A DNA stretch of 64,000 nt from Hymenolepis diminuta (Eukaryota; Platyhelminthes; Cestoda; Cyclophyllidea; Hymenolepididae): assembly GCA_900708905.1 (NCBI GenBank), contig CAADRB010000027.1, forward strand, positions 1,608,288 to 1,672,287. The letters run 5' to 3'. A program made the translations under genes and the position numbers. Under the pieces are notes generated by a model that was given only the letters and a program-made list of their open reading frames with translations, made no database searches and had not been told where the DNA came from. Numbering within the stretch: position 1 is the stretch's first letter; each line of letters opens with the position of its first letter. This document shows positions 46,576-58,300 of the stretch, in pieces.

Positions 46576-49500
46576 AGGCATAGATAGTCTTCCTGCTCTT
46601 CGATTTCTGTTGTTTTCTCACAACGAAAAGTCACGAAATTTTTGCCCAATCGCTAGTTATAATAATAAAATTATTCTTAGAACGTATTGCATAGAAGCTA
46701 TTATATATTTAATTGATCTTGTCCATTGTCAGAATGAAGAACATTAAGTGGATTTTACTTGAAAAGCATCATTTAGACGATTTAGGCTCAAGATCTATTG
46801 AATTAGCTCTTTTTAACGTAATAAAATACGTAGAAATTAAAGTAGAAGAGGGTATATTCAAGTTTCGGCGGTGAGAAACTTGAAGTTTGAGAGACTTCTG
46901 TTATGCTAAGATAAGAATAAAGATTTTCCTAATAGCTACCAATAGACATCCACTTTTTTCGAATTTGAAAACTAAACATTTGTTGAAGATCAAAAGCGTA
47001 TTGCCTACCAGCAATAAGACTGAAAGAGGAAGAGAATAAGATAGACAAAAATACAATGAAACACGTTCATGGCGTATATCAGACAGTTAAGTGGTATCAT
47101 AATGGAGAAGCGACAAGTGCAAATCAATAAATCAATTTTCAATGTGTATTGGCGGGTGATGAAATAGAGACTGCGTTCGGTTGACGCAAGCACTCTAATC
47201 CAACGACAGCTTTACGACAGTTTGGAGGTAATATATGAATTAACACGTAGCCAGAAAGTACTATTTGAAGCGCGTTGAAAGCACGTCGTTCAACGTGCGT
47301 CTAAATTTGATCCCGATATTCAAATATTCTTAAATAAAGAATAAGTGCAATGACAATGTAAAGAGAATTTCCACTGCCGCTTGATTATCAGTATGAATGA
47401 GACTTTAAAGTATGGTTTAAAAAAGAGATATCATGACGAGTGAATCATTAGAATATTTACAGAAACTCAGATGAATATTTACTATTTTGTGAAAAATGGT
47501 TTCTGCCACTTCACATAGACTTCGTCTTAGATAAAAAGCAATTTTCTGCATTTAATTGGTTCTTGAAACCATTAGATTCTTATTGTGTCAGTTACTGAAA
47601 TTTAAAATAGTTTAATTATTTCTGTTTTATTTCATGGCTTTATCAAAGGGATGATTGACTTATTTCAATAACCGGGACGCCAAATGTAAATTAAAATTGG
47701 AATCACACCAAAAAAACTCTAAAGATAAGCGGCATCTGTGAAAGAACTTTGTTAATTAATTACATTGAGCCGAATGACTCTCGACGATGTATATGAGGGT
47801 AGTTTTGACGACAGACAATGTTTAAATCCAGGTGTCTGGACGTCACAACGCATAATGACGTCCTCGTTGTGCTACTCATGCACTATTTCAATTTACTTGC
47901 TTGGAGGCAGTCGTTTCCTTTGTCAGCTGCTAATGCAAGATTTCAAAATTTGCTTCCTCTGTTTCCTATCTCATTATTAATTTGCCAAAAGGGCTGAAAG
48001 ATCTTGGTCTTAGCAGTTTTATCTGGGACCTGGTGAGGACTCTTCTTAAAGCTAGCGTGCGTTAATTGATATGTATTTAAGCAAATTGATATATACCCCT
48101 GGCAAACTGAAATAAAATGACTATCACTGTGTGATATTTAACTGTTCGCATCATTTAATTTCTTCATTATTAAAATAAGTATTTTTAATTTTGCTCAAAT
48201 TCGAACTCTCTTATATACCTTATTCTATATTTCATCTCATTATTACGACTTGACAGAAAGGTGGCCACCTTAAACGGAGCACTTTACTCAGAGTTAAGAA
48301 AGATAAAATATATATTACAAAGCATAGAGTTGAATTTTTTCGGCGGATGATAAGGTAAATCAAAAATGGTATGCTACATTGTGTGATTATCAGTTTATAT
48401 ATTTTCAGCTTGTAAGAAAAAAAGTGTGAATTATAGAGGCCTTGAGGTCTTACTCGTGACCTCAGGTCTCAAATTTCTTCCTTTATAACTTCTTTATTCA
48501 CTCTAAGTCTTGAATGCATTTATTCACTTAGGAATAAGGTGAAGGAATCGAAAAGAGCATACTTGAAGTACCTCTAATCCCAAGTAAAACCACCTTTTTA
48601 ATCTGAATTTGGCTAGCAGGATACAATAACATTTCCCAAATCAGAAAAACGAGAATGAAAATGAACGAGCTGTGTTTTAAACGATCACGAAGAAAGGATG
48701 GAGAAAATAGGCGGGTTATTCACACACTTAAAGTGCTAATTCGCCTCTGGATTATTAATCAAATTCTTATCCACAATTTCGAGTGCAGATTGACTGGCTG
48801 TTTAAATATTATGATCTGTCTCCTCACTTCAAATAATTTATTTTTTACTCAAATGTCGAATAATGCGGAACCATAACAACATGGCAGAGATTAGAGGGCA
48901 GAGTTCCTTCGAGCTGAACTCCAATAATTATTGGCTAGCTATACCAATTTACAGAAACGATAAAATAAGACATTCAGCAAACTGCAACTGATTTGACCTT
49001 ATAACACATGTTGATCACATCTTACGATCATGTTAGCCTGATCTTAATTCACTTTTAATCTGAATTTCTGGAAGTCATGATTACAGAATCACCCTAATTT
49101 AAGGACACCTGCTGAACGGTAAATAGGAATTTAGGTAAAACTTCAGTCTTTATTCTATAATTAACAGAAAAATAAGTATATTAATGCTAATAATTTGATA
49201 ATATTGAAGGTTTTGCATCGAATACTTAATAGCAACTCTCTGTTTATTCATCAACCACTTCAGGAAGAAATGTTTATAAAAGTGGGCTATTCATGAGAAA
49301 AACTTCCAAAGGGAAGAAGTTATTGTCAATGTGATAAGAATGTTAACAAAGTCAATGGGTTTTCAAATGACAACAAAACTGCTTAAGCACCTCGCGTCCA
49401 GCCTTACTTGCACATTCCAACTTGAAATGCCCTAAAATGAGCAATAAGTAATTATAATGATACAAACCTTAGCAATAAATTTTGAGGATCAAAAGGACTG

Positions 49501-52264
49501 ACAAAGTGAACTTGAAAAATAATAACCAGAATCGCAATATAAAACTTTTAATTTAATAAGAAAATGTTTTCCTCTAGATAGCCAATCGTGAGAACCTGTC
49601 CAGTGAAACAGACTTTACAGTTTCAGCACGAGTATAAGTAAGAAATGGTACCTTTACAATAGGAAAAGGCATGAATAATAAATTGTCCTTCCAATTTGAA
49701 AAAAATCACTTTCAATACTTAGTTGCTACTGAAATCAGACAGTAGCAAAGTATTCTAATTCTTGAAAGCACTTACTTTTTGATAATAAACTTCACCATAG
49801 TAAAGATGGTCGCGGGATTACTTCATTTAACTCGTCCTCACTTTAAAGACTACGTTCACAAAGCTCATTTTAATCTAAGGCTCAGAAATAAAGGGAATCA
49901 AATCCCATTAGAGGACATTATAACGATTTACCCATCACTCTTGTTAAAAAGTAAAGTTGTATAGCAAAGAATAATATTTAAGCTTATTTACGAACCTCAT
50001 CTTATGCGGTCATATGAAGTTTTTATTAGTAGTTAATCTAATTACGCAATAATAATACAGTAAGCATGATTTTTGTAGTTTTCATCAATTAAAAATAAGG
50101 TAATGGGTTCGGTAGTGGTTCTCTTCATAATTTAAAATACTACCATAAATTGTCTTTAGTTTAACTAACGTTTCCTTTCTGTTTGTCTGAAATGGTGACA
50201 ATTAAGGTGTTATATTTCCAGATTATACCATCGGTCTTGAGATAACTGGATGTCTTGTAAATTGGGCATCTTAGTTTTTCAAAAGTAAATCAGATTATCC
50301 AAGAAGGATAAAAATTAGATAAGTTTGGAGAATTCAAAACCTGTTGCACCGAACGCTAGAGAAAAAGTCTATCCTCAAGTTTTAAACATTCAAATAGGGA
50401 AAATAGAACAAAATTTATGATTTCGGTCCAGAAATCTCCTGATTTCTTTATGCTCGAGTAATGAGGCTGAGGTCAGTGAAGAAATTAGTTAATAATTTCT
50501 TGGAAAAAAATTACATCCAATATCAGATTCTGAGGACAAAACTTAGATGACATTTGCACTTTTGAGATGACTTGTCTCTCAAATTAAATGAGATTAGTTC
50601 GAAATTAACATAAAGTGTAGATCTAAACTTGAATAAATGTAAAAATTCCCATTTTAGAGTCAGAACTTGTACTTTGGTTTAATCAAATTAAAAATGAGTA
50701 TTCAATTAGTAATCATTAAAGCCCTCTGAATTTTGACTCAAAAACTCCTTTAGAAAGGCTAATTGAAAAAATTATTCAGTTGAGGAAAGAATAGATATTC
50801 TTATGCAGAAGTTAGTACAAAGGTAATGGGATATTTTTAGTTATTATTTACAATAGGTACCAGTTTTAAACTAAGAAAACCGTTTTGTTTGCACTTATAT
50901 CTTGCAATTGTTCTCACGAAATGAATCAAAACCTCTTAAAGTTAGCAGGAACTACATAGTTTTAATAAAATTGGGAAAAAGTTTCATTTAAATTCTTAAA
51001 AATCATAGCTTGTAATTAGTTTAATCGAATTAGGAGCAAAGAAATTAAAAACCCTAGAGTTTTGTTTTAAAAATACGGTTTGATAAAGTTGTTCACTTTA
51101 ATTGTTTTTATTAAATATAGGGTTAGTCACACCTATAATCAATACTTGTAGGAACGCCTTTCTGAAATAAAAAAAAATTAATTAATAATAGATACAAACG
51201 AAACAGAACATAAATTTGGGTGTAGCTTATAAGCAAACACAGTTTATAATTTAATTGAATAGACATAATAGTGAAAAATACCCGGGAAATTTATAATTAT
51301 ATAAACAAATACTGAACTGAGTTTATTTGATCAATTCATTAAGAGTGATAACGAAGAGAGGATTAATATGATGCCGAGAGCAATGTCAGGGCATCGACTG
51401 GACTTACTTCATTTTACTTTAATTGGATTCGAGTATTTCACGTTTTGAAAATCAAATTTCATGATTCCTCTCTGGATTGCAGCAAATGCTTGTCTTCAAT
51501 GTCTTGTGCTTATGGATCGATTTTTTACCAAGAAAGATCGGTCTAACCATTTCAGTCCAATTCCTATTCCAATGGCCGAGAAGGTAAAACCATCCGGCTT
51601 AATGTATTTAGCAGCTAAGAATTTAAATATATTTTACCGTAGGCATCTTTCTTAGAACTTTTATTACCATTTTGAATTATTTGAACACAAATTATAAAAA
51701 CAGAAAGTTATTTGTAAATTGCAGTTCAAATATAGTTGTTCAAATATCCGCGCGTTAATTGGATGCTCTACAATTCCATACGGTCGAGTTGTGAAATCTA
51801 TCTTACGTCAATTAAGCCCCCCAAAAACTCCAACTAAAAACTGCTTAGAAATTCAATTTTGAAATAAAATTAAATTGTGCATCAAAGCTCCTTCCAAAAA
51901 AAAATTTGTTTTAATGAAAAAACTCTCTTGTTAAAAACTTTCATCCTGCAGTGGTTTTTATTGGCTAATAGCAAAGTTAATCAAGTGATTCTATCTTGAA
52001 GTGAGGAAATCTCATGATTTAACTAACCTAACCCAATAAAATGCAATGTATTTTTACTATAGCCTTACGCTTTTCCTTTCACTAAAAATGATAAAGAGAG
52101 GAAATAAATACGAAATATAAAACATCCTTTAAATATATCAGTAGGATGATCTACGCAATAAAATTTACATTCCATTTTCTTTACATCAACATACTTCACC
52201 CTTAAAAATTTTTATGCAATTTTAATTTTCCCTTTACCATTTGGAGCAAAGTGAAGATTGGGAA
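46576..52264. other. Gene-poor region, nothing recognised
   Basis: About 5.7 kb of AT-rich DNA. Only short frames without domains (for example 47,765-47,980; 48,655-48,876; 49,779-49,964; 51,461-51,655). It contains an inverted GACCTCA repeat at 48,443-48,464. Exons of an unrecognised gene cannot be excluded. Confidence 0.5.
48443..48464. repeat. Inverted repeat of TGAGGTC
   Basis: TGAGGTC at 48,443-48,449 and its complement GACCTCA at 48,458-48,464, 8 nt apart. The half-sites resemble nuclear-receptor AGGTCA-type sites, but no gene is nearby. Confidence 0.4.
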
Positions 52265-52450
52265 ACAAAATGCTGGTCATACACTGCTCTAACTTTGTCA
52301 TCTCAATGCCTTTGTTCCCTATCTCCCTCTTACCCGCTTGAACCCTCACAGTGGTTTGATCAATACATTTTGTCCTAGTCATCTCTTGGTGTTCTGATCC
52401 GTAACTGTCATTCCTGTTGTTAGTTGTTAACGCCAGCTCTTACTTGTTGC
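52265..52450 (-). repeat. Dispersed repeat family A, copy A5 (truncated)
   Basis: Near-identical to 42,163-42,340 of A3, starting abruptly at TGCTGGTCATACACTGCTC, next to where A3 has its CA tract. The rest of the element is absent on that side. Confidence 0.8.
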
Positions 52451-52729
52451 TCTAATCTCAATGATGCAATCATAGAGTTTCAAAGGCAGAATGATAAACA
52501 CCGAGTAATCTGTTTTGGACATTTTTACGAGACTAAAGGCCTGCATCCTCATTATCCCCCAAAAATAGCCTGCTTAATCCAGAACTCAATAATATCACGG
52601 GATTAACTAACTTTCCCAATTTATTCTAATGTCTACAAACCAACAACCATGTAATTTAGCATATTTAAAAATATTTGCAAATTTTTGAATAATCAACAAT
52701 AAATTGCAAATATATTTTTTTTGGATAAA

Positions 52730-53660
52730 CAATATTCATTTTTATCCAAAATCCCCCTGCGAAAGTTATTTATTTATACCCTTGAGCGTTGGATCAATTT
52801 TGAATCTTGTCCGAGGTCTTCAAAAGCGTTCGGAACAACCGTCTGGCCGATTTTTGCGTTAAGTCTTTGGAGTTTCGGAATTCCCCGGCAAAGTAAGATA
52901 ACATGCATCCAGACATACCTCCATTGGATCCGTTTTTTGTTCGGAAGTTAGAGCTGCGTACAGAGAAAGGAGATTTTCATGATGGCATACCCAGATTTGT
53001 ATACCAAAATAAGGAATCGTTCGGTGCTAAAGAATAAACAAATAAGTATCTCATCCACTATCTCCATTTGTGACACGAGCAGTTGCCTTTTCTTACTGTC
53101 AACAAGTTGCCCATGCATAACACTGAGACTAGATAGAGAGTGTAAAAGGGAGATATCTAGACCACGAAAATAGTCCCTGATTCGGATAGAAAAGAACTGG
53201 GTGGCATTTCTGGACACAATAATTTTTGGTATGACATAAGTGGCGAGTACTTGGCGGAGGCTATTAATAACGATATTATGACAGACTTAATGGGTGTAAC
53301 TTCAGGCCACTTAGGATATTAACTCATCAAGATAAGGTGGGAGGTTCCTTGGATAGGTCCGGCAAGATTGAGATCTATATGGGACAAAGGAACTTTATTT
53401 TGAGAGCTCATGAGATCTTGATGTTAAAAATGTGTAGTCTCGGCTGCATCCTGTGCAACCACTTATGATTCTATCCCATTTGAGCAGAAAACACATTTGG
53501 CAAGGCCGATTTCCTCATGCTCATTGTATTTATCATCCACCAGTGCCGATCTCTTAGTAAAGAATACAAGCGTGGTTGCACTGACCAAAATATTGTAGAG
53601 GCTTGATATTAGTAAACGATTTAGGAGTTCTAGGGGAGGCAAAGGTACTGAAACCCTTTT
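52730..53660 (-). mobile_element. Decayed Ty3/gypsy retrotransposon: integrase core region
   Basis: Read on the minus strand, 53,400-53,290 gives PLSHIDLNLAGPIQGTSHLI and, after one stop codon, YPKWPEVTPIKS. These match the start of the Ty3/gypsy integrase catalytic domain (the HIDLAGP and SKWPEV blocks). Further on, PKIIVSRNATQFFSIRIRDY matches the PKxIVSDNGTQF block, with the catalytic Asp and the Gly replaced, followed by HGQLVDSKKRQLL where the family has NGxAERxVxTxKR. In-frame stops and substitutions show it is dead. Upstream DNA to about 53,660 has a possible zinc-binding remnant. No intact reverse transcriptase was seen. Confidence 0.7.
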
Positions 53661-53964
53661 TTGTTCTTTCAGGCCTCACTTTTCCGGACTAATTGTTGCT
53701 TGGGCATTATAAGCTCAGGGTCAAGTTGTGTTGGAACGACTTTAGGCATGAACGATTCCTTAAAATGCTTGAGATTCGTTGCTTTGACCCTATCTCCGAC
53801 TAATGGGTGCAACTCAATATCGTCATTGACCGTCTGAACTACATTTATAAAGCACCTTATAGAGACAGGTACAACTGGAGATCGCGTAGAAGTTTAAGGA
53901 GAATTTTGAGAAAAGTGGTAGTAGATGTGTTAGAAACATCAGGATACATTTGTTGCCAATTGCG
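53661..53964. other. DNA between integrase remnant and repeat A6
   Basis: About 300 bp with base composition like the flanking retrotransposon remnant. No clear domain, perhaps a continuation of the element. Confidence 0.35.
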
Positions 53965-54330
53965 AATTATAAGGACAGAACACCAAGAGATGACTAGGAC
54001 AAAATGTATTGATCAAACCACTATGAGAATTCAAGCGGGTAAGAGAAAGATAAGGAACAAACGCAATGAGATGACAGCGTTAGAGCAGTGTATGACCAAC
54101 ATGTGCCTGCGTGTGTGTGTTTATGTGTGTGTGTGTGGGTGGGAATGCAAAAGCAGTTTATATTGTCACTTGAGTAAGAACACGCGTGAGGCATGAGTAC
54201 AATGTGTTTTTAATGAAACGGGACGGTTATTGAAAGGGGAAAACCGATAGACCCGTTTAGACATGATAGAGAACGTCCCACTCTTCGGGAGGCTGTGGGA
54301 ATTGGTTGAGGGAAACCGAGGCTTGCATAT
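53965..54330 (+). repeat. Dispersed repeat family A, copy A6 (inside a gypsy remnant)
   Basis: AACACCAAGAGATGACTAGG, AAAATGTATTGATCAAACCA, AAGCGGGTAAGAG, a (TG)n tract and CACTTGAGTAAGAACACGCG are the complements of A3 landmarks. It is flanked on both sides by retrotransposon-like DNA on the opposite strand, suggesting nested insertion. The 129-residue plus frame at 53,807-54,196 spans it and is fortuitous. Confidence 0.7.
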
Positions 54331-54429
54331 GGCGGTAGAATGGAATATCGTAAGAATGGTAAACACAAAAATGAATTGCAAAACAATTAATCGAAATGTT
54401 ATGAATAGCAAGCTGTCAATAGAAAATGA

Positions 54430-55360
54430 GATATACAAAAATTAAAAAGTAGGGGTTATTTTAAAACTAAGAGTGAGTGGAAAACATGCGAATTTGAGAG
54501 GAAGCACAGTAGGAAATTGTTCGGTTGCTTAACCTCTGAGTTGGTTGTTGAATTTGTCTTGAAGCGCTTCTTCTTTTGCTGTAGTTCTACCGCATATTGA
54601 ATGGAAGTAATGTGGAGATGTTGGGATGAGGAGGCTGTGCTAGTATTTCTGAGAACGTAGGTGGATAGGATAGTATCTGCTTCATTGGCAAGGCTGTTGT
54701 TACAGATGTTGACGCTTGAAGAACGTGACCATTGCAGTGTGATAGAGTGGTGCTGGAGTTATCTGGTAAAGTTTGTTGAGAATATTGATACTGTTTCCGG
54801 TTGAGGCACTTTTGGAGGACTTATTACTTCAGGTTTCGAAGTGTTTTTCTTTCGCTTTGCTCATCTCCTGCGGATAACTCGTATTTGCTCGAGCAGACAA
54901 TGTTGCTTCTCTCTTCGTTAAAGGCTGGAATCACCGGCAATAAACAGAAGTTCTTCAAAGTGTTCTTGATTAGTACCGCTCTTTATCAAATTTCGTCTCT
55001 GGGGTGAGTAATGTGGATAACGAATCGTTGATGTCCGTTTGAGGAAGATCCGCCACTGAATTCTCTCTTTTGTGTTTGTATTTCATTAGCAACTCCATCC
55101 ATCGGCTCCTTTCCTTTTCCGTTTGCTAAATTCTAATTTTGACTCCTCCATGCGCTCCAAAATAGCAAACTTGGGGTCATCGTAAGGCGTCGTGAACAGT
55201 TTTCTGAGAACGTCATACACTAGCTCGAATACTGCTGATGTTAGACCCTCGTTGGTTGGTTATTTCGAAAGCACGAAGTATTGTTACGAGAACTAAGAAA
55301 GCCTCTGGGGTATTGAGTCGATTGAATCTGGGAATAAGCCTCTCAGATATTTTGGAAAGA
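54430..55360 (-). mobile_element. Probable decayed gag region of the same Ty3/gypsy element
   Basis: On the minus strand, 55,340-55,130 reads in pieces PRFNRLNTPEAF and, after a frame change, VYDVLRKLFTTPYDDPKFAI followed by LERMEES. This resembles the gag segment in which a Pro-Tyr pair precedes K/F-AILER. Several stops and frameshifts follow. The assignment rests on this short block and on its position upstream of the integrase remnant. Confidence 0.4.
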
Positions 55361-57039
55361 AGCCAGTTCTATCAGATTAAAGTGTGCCAAAAAATATAAC
55401 CCTAAATTATTTTGGGGAAGGAAGCATCATTGTGAATCGGTGATAGCTCTGCAGATTTATCCCAACATTATTGTAAGTAGAGCGATTAAAGACTAATTTT
55501 TTACTAAGCAGATTGAAATTTGAGAGGTTTTCATTTAGAAATTATGTTATATAATGAAATTGTTGGACCAATCCAGAGTTATTCAATATTAGGTTTGCCC
55601 CAATAAAGAATTAAGAAAAAATGTATTTTTAATGTTATTTCAGTCCTTACTATATTTTAAAAAAAAACCCCATCTATTAATCGTCATCTCTCACTATACT
55701 TTATATTAGTGAAAAGGTAGGTGCCCAGCAGTAAAATGAGAGATAACTATTAACCTTGATCAGAAAATAAGTTTCCGTTCTACATATAGAAATCAGGAGA
55801 TTGGGAACTTATTTCAGAGGATGACCATTGTTTTCGGTTGTTTTTCATCTTCGTGAAAAATTATCAGAAATTTCCTGTCCCCTTTGTACGTAAAATATAT
55901 ATATATATAAATATTATTTTATTGAGCTGACATTAGCTATTTCATTCATATGAAATGAAAATATTGACTTTGCGGCAATATAAACTGATCGATATAAAAG
56001 AGAAGATAAAAGCTCATGTATGTTATGTGTTTCAATTAAAACGGGGTTTTGAATTTGATTTCCAATTGATTGTCCAGGATGCCCCGTTTCTAACAATATG
56101 TATATAAACGACACATGCAACGCGTTTGCTATCGTCACATCGCTCGAACCCCTATTGGCTATCTTTTGCAGCCTGGTTCATCATCCAGCTTCAACTGCTC
56201 TATTCTATCTCCTTTCAACTCCTTAATTTGCGACACTTCCACTCGTAAGCTCATTGTTACCTCTTCTGCCTCTTTCTTACTCAATAGAGCTCTAAATCTG
56301 CTAAATTTACACTTGTTTTGTTAAAATTGATTACCCTTTGGTCAAGATTGGCATAGTAGCACCAATTGGGATTGTATCTTTTTTAAACAAGTATAATGTA
56401 ATCCACACAAATAGCATTTTCACTAACGTACTGTATTTTGCAACCAGTAAGTAGCTAAAGAACGATAATATGTGGAAAATATGATTCGACATACCTTTTC
56501 AAGTATGTTTACTGTTTCTACGCTGGCAAAATTCAATGTACATTTGCTACAATTTTCTTTGAAAGGAGAGTTTTTACCTGCTTATCCAGACATGTATATT
56601 TCCCATTATTTTTCAAGTTGTCTTGATCTAATACCACAAAAATTATTTATCAGAGGGTTTCTGCGCTAATCATTAATTAATTTAAACAAAGTAAGATTAT
56701 AAATCTCATTACTGGAACATGAAAAAGCTATGAGATAAAAACTAATAATTAAATTTATTTATTTCTAATTTATTACAAATCTACATCCAAGGTATCATTT
56801 AGGTTACCATGGATTTAATAAAATTTGACAATTTCTTCTATAACATTCGTTTGGTAAAAAGTTGTTTGGAACTTCATAATTTTCTGTGACCTATTTGTTT
56901 GGAGGACGAATACCATCATCCCCGTAATATCCATTTAACGCCATCGCTAATAGTCAAAACCTCATAATCTTGTCCACACTGTGATGTGTGAAATTGTCAA
57001 CCTTATTGCGACCTCAGGCTCTCCCTGAATAAACATCGT
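55361..57039. other. Intergenic, no gene recognised
   Basis: AT-rich, with an (AT)n tract near 55,897-55,910. A more GC-rich stretch at 56,110-56,330 could be an old mobile element. No domains found in its short frames. Confidence 0.5.
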
Positions 57040-57400
57040 GTGTCTCCAAGTGCTTCATCCTCATCAATCGGAAAAGCTAAGTATACCTCGAATGATACTT
57101 GCAGAGACACCGCTGACTCGGCTATATTGGGAACCAGTCCTGTCCGCACTGTCATTTCCTTTTCCTACAATCGTCCCATCCAATCAAAGCGCACATAAAT
57201 TATGTTCTCATGCGCGTCCGCATCCAAATGTTGAATATAAATAGCCACACACAGAGAGACTGTTACCTGTCAGACAAATCTTCCTTCGCTTCATCCATTC
57301 CTCACTCCACTCTTCTCTTTGGGAGTCTGTACTGCGGTTTGGCCAATACGTCCTGGTTTTTTCAAATCTTGATGTTCTACTTCGTTGCTGTTAGCCATTA
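57040..57400 (-). repeat. Dispersed repeat family A, copy A7 (diverged)
   Basis: Weakest member. GCGGTTTGGCCAATACGTCC, TCTTGATGTTCTACTTCGTT and CATGCGCGTCCGCATCC parallel the A3/A4 landmarks on the minus strand. Boundaries are approximate. Confidence 0.45.
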
Positions 57401-57954
57401 CCCCAACCGCGACATGTTATTCTAATGAATAAAAATTTCCTTATTTAAACCATTACTGATCAGAAATGACTTATTTTCAGTGATAGAATATGGATCAACC
57501 TGGCTCAAGTCTTTATCAAAAGTGAATATAATTCATCTCACTTTATGATTTATTTGAATCGATTTAAAATTTGAAAAAAAATTACAAATCAATTCGTGGG
57601 GTTGGAGTCCAATGAAATTTGTCAAATAAGTCAGGATTTTTATTATAATTAAATGTAGAAACATGAATTTTATACAAATTCAACTAATACAAGTGCAGGG
57701 AAGTTTTATGGAATATTTTCAGTGCACATAAACAAAATTCGCAAACTCTACCTCTAAATATTATCATATGGGTCATTGGGTTTCTGTCATAGCAATATAG
57801 GCTTACCAGGCAGCCAAAATTTTCCTCTTCGTATCTAATTATGTAACTCACTCAGTGGATACAAATTGCAGAACACTGCAAATGTAACATTTTTATCTCA
57901 CTTCTGCTTTGTTAAAACTGCAAGCAGAGGAGTACCTTGCAAGATTATTTGCTT
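57401..57954. other. Intergenic, nothing recognised
   Basis: AT-rich DNA between repeats A7 and D1. No gene. Confidence 0.55.
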
Positions 57955-58300
57955 TCTCAACAAAAGGAAAAAACGAAGTGAAGCGACAAGACCAACCCTT
58001 CCGGATTAAATAATACCGGTCAGTAAGTTCTGAACACCATAGACAAGCATTTATCTCACTTCAAGAGACAAATAGTGAAATTTAAATTTTGGAGTTTAAA
58101 CTGCCCATTTAGCAAATATTGCATAAGTCAAGCTCAAAAAGATCAAATGGAGCAAGACTTTGCTTTACTTTGCATTGCTTTCTGTGTCCTTTTGATCCTC
58201 TCCCCTTTATCATTTATTGGACTCTCTGTTGTTCCATGTCAGTTGTTTTCAACAATTAAAAATGGTAGCATTATTTTTGTATTACTATGGGTAATGATAA
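57955..58300 (+). repeat. Repeat family D, copy D1
   Basis: Shares with 62,805-63,118 the ordered blocks GCTTTCTCAAC, CTGAACA-C, AGACAAGCAT, CCATTTAGCAAAT (CATTTAGTAAAT in D2), AAATCAAATG-like AGATCAAATGG, TTTTGATC-CTC, CATTTATTGGACT (CATTTGTTGGACT) and TTTTGTATTACTATGGGTAA (one mismatch). D1 holds a 78-codon frame at 58,075-58,311 with a hydrophobic stretch (IAFCVLLILSPLSFIGLSVV); the D2 equivalent has a stop. A decayed gene or an old duplication are both possible. Confidence 0.7.

Noticed and set aside
53807..54196. 129-codon plus-strand open frame
   Set aside because: It spans repeat A6 and its TG microsatellite (CVYVCVCG-like stretch), so it is fortuitous.
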